Shown here: one piece after another, positions 38,224 through 44,692 of the stretch
Layout: the number at the start of each line of letters is the position of its first letter
Numbering within the stretch: the stretch's first letter is position 1
DNA from: CAYWOS01 sp964459985
GTDB taxonomy: Bacteria > Bacillota > Clostridia > Christensenellales > Aristaeellaceae
DNA: 44,692 bases
Direction of reading: 5' to 3'
NCBI GenBank assembly: GCA_964459985.1
Contig: CAYWOS010000014.1
Coordinates: 1-44,692, forward strand
Notes under the pieces: model-generated
Database searches by the model: none
The model's input: the letters and a program-made list of their open reading frames with translations, nothing else
What the model was told of the DNA's origin: nothing
Program-made: the position numbers and the translations under genes

Positions 38224-39471
38224 TTACCACGTCGCGTTCATCGCGCGGGCGACGGCGTTCTGGTGCGCCTCGTCCACACGGTTGGTTTCGTGCGTGCGGC
38301 TGTTGTAGAAATGGATGCAGAAGTGACCGTCGAAGCCGTTGTTAAGGGTGCTCGTGCCGTGGGGCATGCCGTTCATCGAGGCGGCGTACACATGCCCGTT
38401 GTACTTGACCAGAATGGCGCGGCGCGCCCACGACCAGCTGCCGCCGTAAATCGCCTTCATGATCGCGGTATTAGCGGAGGAGTACGGTTCGGCGTCCAGA
38501 TGGTTGCTGCCCGCCCAGCGCCGGCAGGTGAAGGTTTTGCCCGTCGAAACATCCTTGACGGTGAAGGTCGCGCCGCGCGGAATGACGTCCGCGCCGCCGT
38601 TAAACCAGTCCAGACGCTCGGTTTTGAAGGCATAATCGGCGGCGTTGGCGCCGAACAGCGCCTTGATGGTGTCATTGCCCGCCACGCCGTCCTGCGTGAG
38701 TCCCTTTGATTTCTGGAAGGCTTTCACGGCGGCGACCGTCTTGTCGCCGTAGGAGGAATCAATGGGCGCGGTGTAATAACCCTTGATCTTGAGCGCCTGC
38801 TGAAGCGCGAGCACGTTTTTGCCGCTCGAGCCTTTGCGCGTGGTCGAGGGCACGGTGATCTGCGATATCTTGGTGATGCCGTTCATTTTGGGGTCGTTGG
38901 CGGCCGTCGTCACCGATACCTCGCCGAACAGCTTTTTGATGGTGGCGTAATCCGCCTTGCCCGTCTGCGAGATGCCGACGGCTTTCTGATAAGCGAGCAC
39001 CGCCGTGCGCGTGCCGTCGCCGTACTTGCCGTCGATCGCGCCCTTGTAATACCCTTTGAGGCGCAGCGCCATCTGCAGCTTTTCGACATCCTTGCCCGAA
39101 GAGCCCTTGGACGTGAAGGCGGGCGCGTCGCCCAATGCGCTGATGGACTTGGCGGAGGCGTAGGAGCTGGTGTCTTTCTGCGCGCCCAGCGCCTTTTGCG
39201 CCGAGGAGGACAACGTCACATACTTGCTCATGACGTAGCCCTTGTCGCCGTCATACGTCACGGCGTAGAAATTGCCCGACACGCCGGTGACGGTCACTTT
39301 GGTGTTCTTCTTCAAAAGACAGTGGTACACGCTGTTCGCCGACGCCCTTAAACGGAAAAATACTTTATCCTCGTTGATCGTTCCGGTATAGCTCGCCGCA
39401 AACGCCGGAATCGCCGCCGCCAGCAGCGCGGCGCACAGCAGCACGGAAACGATCTTCTTCACGCAAGACAT
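38224..39471 (-). CDS. Peptidoglycan-binding protein with a Cys/His C-terminal domain
   Basis: The product has 415 residues. ATG 39471 has GGGGTG 6 bases upstream; a GTG three codons earlier is possible. Residues 1-26 are a signal peptide (IVSVLLCAALLAAAIPAFAA). Residues ~30-85 are an SH3-like domain. Two PG_binding_1 domains follow at ~124-183 (KDVEKLQMALRLKGYYKGAI) and ~214-274 (KNVLALQQALKIKGYYTAPI). The last ~130 residues are a separate domain with RRWAGSNHLDAEP, SMNGMPHGTSTLNNGFDGHF, then Cys385 and His387 (FCIHFYNSRTH), and DEAHQ. This part may be a Cys/His enzyme acting on the wall. It has its own strong promoter and terminator. Confidence 0.85.
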   Translation of the reverse strand: MSCVKKIVSVLLCAALLAAAIPAFAASYTGTINEDKVFFRLRASANSVYHCLLKKNTKVTVTGVSGNFYAVTYDGDKGYVMSKYVTLSSSAQKALGAQKDTSSYASAKSISALGDAPAFTSKGSSGKDVEKLQMALRLKGYYKGAIDGKYGDGTRTAVLAYQKAVGISQTGKADYATIKKLFGEVSVTTAANDPKMNGITKISQITVPSTTRKGSSGKNVLALQQALKIKGYYTAPIDSSYGDKTVAAVKAFQKSKGLTQDGVAGNDTIKALFGANAADYAFKTERLDWFNGGADVIPRGATFTVKDVSTGKTFTCRRWAGSNHLDAEPYSSANTAIMKAIYGGSWSWARRAILVKYNGHVYAASMNGMPHGTSTLNNGFDGHFCIHFYNSRTHETNRVDEAHQNAVARAMNATW

Positions 39472-39507
39472 GTCATTCACCCCGACTTTCTTTCTGGTGT
39501 CGTCCCT

Positions 39508-39536
39508 ATTATATTACAGATTTATTAAGAAATCAA
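39508..39536 (-). promoter_or_regulatory. Promoter of the peptidoglycan-binding protein gene
   Basis: On the minus strand TTGATT (39536-39531) and a perfect TATAAT (39513-39508) are 17 bases apart. The remaining gap 39537-39679 is A/T-richer and shows no gene. Confidence 0.85.
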
Positions 39537-39679
39537 GCCATTTGCTTAATAATTTTCCAAGGGATTTGTCGCAATATCGACGCGTCAAGCGGGAAAACGG
39601 GCGATTTTCGCGCATTTTGCACGGCGCGTGTGAAATTGTTACAATTCAATGACGCGTAAAGGGCGCGAGTCAGGCGCGG

Positions 39680-39784
39680 GCGGATCGGCGCGGCGCGTCA
39701 GGCGATCGCGCGACGGGCGCGGCGGACGCGACGAACGCGGCGGGCGCGAGCGCGGATCGGCGCGGCGCGTCAGGCGATCGCGCG
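39680..39784. repeat. 33-base direct repeat covering the end of the glutaredoxin-like gene
   Basis: The same 33 bases occur at 39680-39712 and 39752-39784 (beginning GCGGATCGGCGCGGCGCGTC and ending GATCGCGCG), 72 bases apart. The second copy contains the stop codon (39770-39772) and the last four sense codons of the gene. The stretch between the copies is a GC-only-like mix of GGCGCG and GACGCG words. Confidence 0.9.
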
Positions 39785-40030
39785 CAGCAGGATGTCGCGG
39801 ACGATGTCCTTGCGGCACGCACCCTCGTGCGCCTTCACGCCGTCCAGATAGAAGGTCGGAACATAGTAGTAATCATATTGATCGGCGATCCCGGGCTGCT
39901 TTTTTTCATCGATCATCTCAATCCGCACCGCCGCCGTTTCGGGACATTCGCGCTTGATTTCCTCAATCCAGCGCAGCGCCTCGCGGCAGTACGGGCAAGC
40001 GTCAAAGTGAAACAGCAATACGTTCTTCAT
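39770..40030 (-). CDS. Small glutaredoxin/thioredoxin-fold protein
   Basis: The product has 86 residues. It has the redox motif CPYC in LLFHFDACPYCREALRWIEE, then a beta-alpha-beta unit (AAVRIEMIDEKKQPGIADQY) and the cis-Pro of the fold in YYVPTFYLDGVKAHEG. It is cytoplasmic and probably reduces disulfides or glutathione-like mixed disulfides; the partner is unknown. ATG 40030 is chosen for its spacing (6 bases) to AAAGGAG; the ATG just before it is 3 bases away. It lies about 110 bases after rpoC on the same strand and may share that transcript. Its 3' end sits in a duplicated 33-base segment. Confidence 0.88.
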   Translation of the reverse strand: MKNVLLFHFDACPYCREALRWIEEIKRECPETAAVRIEMIDEKKQPGIADQYDYYYVPTFYLDGVKAHEGACRKDIVRDILLRAIA

Positions 40031-40140
40031 CATGCTCTCCTTTGTGCGTAAGGCGCGGGGGCCGCCGCGTTTGCTCGCGCGACAGCCCCCGTCCGTATGC
40101 GGATTTAACGCCAAGCTGAGATTTTCCGGGAAACGGAAAA
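40031..40140 (-). other. rpoC downstream gap with two hairpins
   Basis: Just after the rpoC stop, GATTTTCC and GGAAAATC can pair around a short loop (minus strand), and further on GGGGGC pairs with GCCCCC. Neither has a T-tract, so rpoC transcripts probably continue, at least in part, into the glutaredoxin-like gene. Confidence 0.5.
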
Positions 40141-43100
40141 TCAATAGGTTTCCTGCAGTTCGATGTTCTTGTAGCGCTTGAGCCCGGTGCCGGCGGGAAT
40201 GAGCTTGCCGATGATGACGTTTTCCTTGAGTCCCAAAAGCGGATCGACCTTGCCCTTGATGGCGGCCTCGGTCAGCACGCGGGTGGTCTCCTGGAAGGAG
40301 GCGGCGGAGAGGAAGGAATCGGTGGCAAGCGACGCCTTGGTGATGCCCAGCAGGATGCGCTTGGCGATCGCGGGACGGCCGCCCTCGGCGAGCGTTTTCT
40401 GGTTGGCTTCCTCAAAGCGGAAGATATCCACGAGACTGCCGGGCAGCAAATCGGTATCGCCGCTGTCCTCGACGCGCACCTTGCGCAGCATCTGATGGAC
40501 GATGACCTCGATGTGCTTGTCGGCAATCTTGACGCCCTGGGAGTGGTACACGCTCAAAACTTCCTTGAGCAGGTATTCCTGCACCGCCTTGACGCCGAGG
40601 ATGCGGAGCAGATCGTGCGGGTTGATCGAGCCTTCGATCAGTTCGTCGCCCGCCTGCACCATTTGCCCGTCCTGCACCTTGAGGCGCGAGCCGTAGTGGA
40701 TCTGGTAGGTTTTCTTTTCGCTGGCGTCGTCCTCGCTGGTGACGATGATCTCGCGCTTTTTCTTGGTTTCGGACAGCGAAACCTTGCCCGAAATCTCGGC
40801 GAGCGTGGCGTCGCGCTTGGGCTTGCGCGCCTCGAAGAGTTCCTCGACGCGGGGAAGACCCTGCGTGATGTCCTCGGCGGAGGCGACGCCGCCGGTATGG
40901 AAGGTACGCATGGTGAGCTGCGTGCCCGGCTCGCCGATGGACTGGGCGGCGATGATGCCGACCGCTTCGCCGATATCGACCAGCCCGCCGTGTGCCAGGT
41001 TCATGCCGTAGCAGTGCGCGCAGACGCCCGTTTCGCAGCGGCAGGTGAGCACGCTGCGCACGCTCATCTTGGTCACGCCCGCCTTGCGGACGGCGACCGC
41101 CTTGTCGTAATCGATCATTTCGTTGACGTGGACGAGCAGTTCGCCGGTGATGGGATGATAGACATCCTCGGCGGCGTAGCGGCCGCGAATGCGGTCGTCG
41201 ATCTGCTCGATTTCGCCGATGGGCTGCACGACGATGCCGCGCACCTTTTCGCCGCGATTCTCAAAGCAGTCGATCTCGCGCACGATGACTTCCTGCGCGA
41301 CGTCGACCAAACGGCGGGTCAGATAGCCCGAGTCGGCGGTGCGCAGCGCGGTGTCGGCCAGCGATTTACGGCTGCCGTGCGAGGACATGAAGAACTCAAG
41401 AACATTCAGGCCTTCGCGGAAGTTGGCGCGGATGGGCAATTCGATGGTTTTGCCCGAAGGCGACGCCATCAGGCCGCGCATGCCGGCGAGCTGCGCCACC
41501 TGACCGGCGCTGCCGCGCGCGCCCGAGCCCGTCATCATGCTGATGGGGTTGAAGGGCGGGAGCACTTCCATGACGCGGTTCTTCAAGCGGTTGGTGGTTT
41601 CGTTCCACAGATCGATGACGCGCTTGTAGCGCTCGTTCTCGCTCATCACGCCGCGGCGGTAGCGCTTGTTGATGGCGTCCACCATGTCGTCGGCTTCCTT
41701 GAGCCAGATTTCCTTTTCCTTGGGCACGATGATGTCGCTGACCGACACGGTGATCGCGCCGCGCGTCGAATAGGTGTAGCCCAGATGCTTGATATCGTCC
41801 AGCACCTTGGCGGTGTCCGCCGCGCCGTACTTGCGGAAGCAGCGCTCGACGATGGCGCCCAGATCGCCCTTGACGACGCGATGATCGATCTCCAGCACGA
41901 ACTGATCGTCCATCGTCTCGCGCGGCTTGTAGCCGAGGTTCTGCGGGATCACGTCGTTGAAGATGAGCAGGCCGAGCGTGGTATCGATGATCTTGCGCTT
42001 GGTCTCGCCCTCGAAGGTGCGGGTGAGGCGAACCTTGATGGGCGCCTGCAGCGATATCTGCTTGCACTGGTACGCCATGAGCGCTTCGGCGGGCGAGGCG
42101 AACACGCGTCCCGCGCCCGGCGCGTCGGGGCGCTGGATGGTCAGGTAGTGGCAGCCGATGACCATGTCCTGCGTGGGGCTGATGACCGGCATGCCGTCCT
42201 GCGGCTTCATGATGTTATTGGCGGCGAGCATGAGGAAGCGCGCCTCGGCCTGCGCCTCGACCGAGAGCGGGACGTGCACGGCCATCTGGTCGCCGTCAAA
42301 GTCGGCGTTGTAGGCGGTGCAGGCGAGGGGGTGCAGCTTGATCGCCTTGCCCTCGACCAGAATCGGCTCGAACGCCTGAATGCCCAGACGGTGCAGCGTG
42401 GGCGCGCGGTTGAGCAGCACGGGATGCTCCTTGATGACGCCTTCGAGAATGTCCCACACCTCGGGGCGCACCTTTTCGACCATGCGCTTGGCGGATTTGA
42501 CGTTATGCGCAAGCCGCAGGTTGACCAGCCGCTCCATCACGAAGGGCTTGAACAGTTCAAGCGCCATTTCCTTGGGCAGGCCGCACTGGTACAGTTTCAA
42601 TTCGGGACCGACCACGATGACCGAACGGCCGGAGTAGTCCACGCGTTTGCCCAGCAGGTTCTGGCGGAAGCGTCCCTGCTTGCCGCGCAGAAGATCGGAC
42701 AGGGATTTGAGCGGACGGTTGCCCGGGCCGGTCACGGCGCGGCCGCGCCTGCCGTTGTCGATGAGCGCGTCCACCGCTTCCTGCAGCATCCGCTTTTCGT
42801 TGCGCACGATGATGTCGGGCGTGCCCAATTCGAGCATGCGCTTCAAGCGGTTGTTGCGGTTGATGACGCGGCGGTAAAGATCGTTCAGATCGCTGGTGGC
42901 GAAGCGGCCGCCGTCGAGCTGCACCATGGGGCGCAGATCCGGCGGAATGACGGGCACGACGTCCATGATCATCCATTCGGGCTTGTTGTGGCTCTGGCGG
43001 AACGCCTCGACCACTTCGAGCCGCTTAATGGCGTGCGTGCGCTTCTGTCCCTCGGTGTCGCGGTCGCGCTCTTTTTCGATGAGATCGGCGATCTCTTTCT

Positions 43101-43698
43101 TGAGCGATACGCTGAGCGCCTCCAGATCGAGCGCCTGCAGCATTTCCTTGACCGCCTCGGCGCCGATGCCGGCGCGGAAGGAGCCGCGCTCCTCCTCGGG
43201 CATCGCCATGATGGCGCGGTATTTGTTGTCGGTCACCAGATCGTTGCGCGCGACCTTGGTGTTCGCCTCGATGCCCGGATCGAGCACGATGTAGGAGGCG
43301 AAGTACAGCACCTTCTCCAGAGAACGCGGCGACACGTCCAGCAGCATGCCCATGCGGCTGGGAATGCCCTTGAAATACCAGATATGGCTGACGGGCGCGG
43401 CGAGCTTGATGTGTCCCATGCGCTCGCGGCGAACCTTGGCGCGGGTGATCTGCACGCCGCACTTGTCGCATACCTTTTCCTTATCGCGGAACTTGACGCG
43501 CTTGTACTTGCCGCAGGAGCACTCCCAGTCCTTCTGCGGTCCGAAGATGCGCTCGCAGAACAGGCCGTCGCGCTCGGGCTTCAAGGTGCGGTAGTTGATG
43601 GTTTCGGGCTTGGTGACCTCGCCGAAGGACCATTCGAGGATCTGCTCGGGCGATGCCATGCCGATCTGTATGGAATCGAGATTCGTCAGTTCAAACAT
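40141..43698 (-). CDS. rpoC: DNA-directed RNA polymerase subunit beta'
   Basis: The product has 1185 residues. Near the N-terminus the zinc site has CSCGKYKRVKFRDKEKVCDK with CxxC. The catalytic Mg-binding motif NADFDGDQMAVHV lies at about residues 464-476. The bridge-helix/trigger-loop region is near GEPGTQLTMRTFHTGGVASA. The second zinc site is CRCETGVCAHCYGMNLAHGG. ATG 43698 follows GGAGGGAG; longer frames extend into rpoB. There is no large inserted domain in the trigger loop, as is normal for Firmicutes. Confidence 0.99.
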   Translation of the reverse strand: MFELTNLDSIQIGMASPEQILEWSFGEVTKPETINYRTLKPERDGLFCERIFGPQKDWECSCGKYKRVKFRDKEKVCDKCGVQITRAKVRRERMGHIKLAAPVSHIWYFKGIPSRMGMLLDVSPRSLEKVLYFASYIVLDPGIEANTKVARNDLVTDNKYRAIMAMPEEERGSFRAGIGAEAVKEMLQALDLEALSVSLKKEIADLIEKERDRDTEGQKRTHAIKRLEVVEAFRQSHNKPEWMIMDVVPVIPPDLRPMVQLDGGRFATSDLNDLYRRVINRNNRLKRMLELGTPDIIVRNEKRMLQEAVDALIDNGRRGRAVTGPGNRPLKSLSDLLRGKQGRFRQNLLGKRVDYSGRSVIVVGPELKLYQCGLPKEMALELFKPFVMERLVNLRLAHNVKSAKRMVEKVRPEVWDILEGVIKEHPVLLNRAPTLHRLGIQAFEPILVEGKAIKLHPLACTAYNADFDGDQMAVHVPLSVEAQAEARFLMLAANNIMKPQDGMPVISPTQDMVIGCHYLTIQRPDAPGAGRVFASPAEALMAYQCKQISLQAPIKVRLTRTFEGETKRKIIDTTLGLLIFNDVIPQNLGYKPRETMDDQFVLEIDHRVVKGDLGAIVERCFRKYGAADTAKVLDDIKHLGYTYSTRGAITVSVSDIIVPKEKEIWLKEADDMVDAINKRYRRGVMSENERYKRVIDLWNETTNRLKNRVMEVLPPFNPISMMTGSGARGSAGQVAQLAGMRGLMASPSGKTIELPIRANFREGLNVLEFFMSSHGSRKSLADTALRTADSGYLTRRLVDVAQEVIVREIDCFENRGEKVRGIVVQPIGEIEQIDDRIRGRYAAEDVYHPITGELLVHVNEMIDYDKAVAVRKAGVTKMSVRSVLTCRCETGVCAHCYGMNLAHGGLVDIGEAVGIIAAQSIGEPGTQLTMRTFHTGGVASAEDITQGLPRVEELFEARKPKRDATLAEISGKVSLSETKKKREIIVTSEDDASEKKTYQIHYGSRLKVQDGQMVQAGDELIEGSINPHDLLRILGVKAVQEYLLKEVLSVYHSQGVKIADKHIEVIVHQMLRKVRVEDSGDTDLLPGSLVDIFRFEEANQKTLAEGGRPAIAKRILLGITKASLATDSFLSAASFQETTRVLTEAAIKGKVDPLLGLKENVIIGKLIPAGTGLKRYKNIELQETY

Positions 43699-43726
43699 TC
43701 GTTTGCTCTCCCTCCGCGTCCGTCCG

Positions 43727-44692
<966 letters not shown>

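Overview
The window looks like a chromosome segment of a GC-rich member of the Bacillota, most likely class Clostridia. The evidence is an RNase Y gene, a zinc-type S14, a zinc-type L36, an L17 of about 170 residues, a KOW-domain gene between map and infA, an L10 leader RNA, a DUF6171 gene and strong AGGAGG ribosome sites. Third codon positions are mostly G or C, so long antisense open frames are common and were discarded. Genus and species cannot be given from this sequence.

Layout. 1-1409 (+) is the end of a phage-type lysis cassette (endolysin, XhlA-like protein, holin, terminator). 1411-3730 (+) holds a methyltransferase gene and then rplJ-rplL behind a strong promoter and an L10 leader. 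3902-5825 (+) holds a GH51 arabinofuranosidase and a small Cys-rich DUF6171 protein. 6054-8579 (-) holds a double-GNAT acetyltransferase and rny. 8950-11148 (-) is a PadR operon with an unannotated 57-residue gene and a HAAS-DUF4097 fusion. 11555-27794 (-) is the complete S10-spc-alpha ribosomal operon, rpsJ to rplQ, including secY, adk, map, infA and rpoA. 28156-29170 (+) holds a VOC protein and a GNAT enzyme. 29239-33522 (-) is an operon glpK, rRNA-type methyltransferase, RluA-type pseudouridine synthase, tgt. 33594-37010 (+) holds a CARDB surface protein, a QueG-like 4Fe-4S protein and a small membrane protein. 36982-39536 (-) holds a secreted protein of unknown role and a peptidoglycan-binding protein with an unusual Cys/His C-terminal domain. 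39770-44692 (-) holds a small glutaredoxin-like protein, rpoC and the 3' end of rpoB.

How it fits together. Most of the window makes the ribosome, RNA polymerase and protein-export machinery. The classical order rplJL-rpoBC-rpsL-rpsG-fusA-tuf-rpsJ is broken here: rplJL lies alone on the opposite strand, and about 12.6 kb of unrelated genes separate rpoC from rpsJ. Between the big units lie envelope genes, RNA-modification genes and several non-coding elements.

I found no clear new defence or mobile system. The best candidates for something undescribed are: (1) two degenerate repeat arrays with a 20-21 bp period that bracket the S10-spc-alpha operon; (2) the PadR operon with its small gene and an operator inside a consensus promoter; (3) the Cys/His domain of the peptidoglycan-binding protein; (4) several structured leaders and hairpins inside the ribosomal operon.
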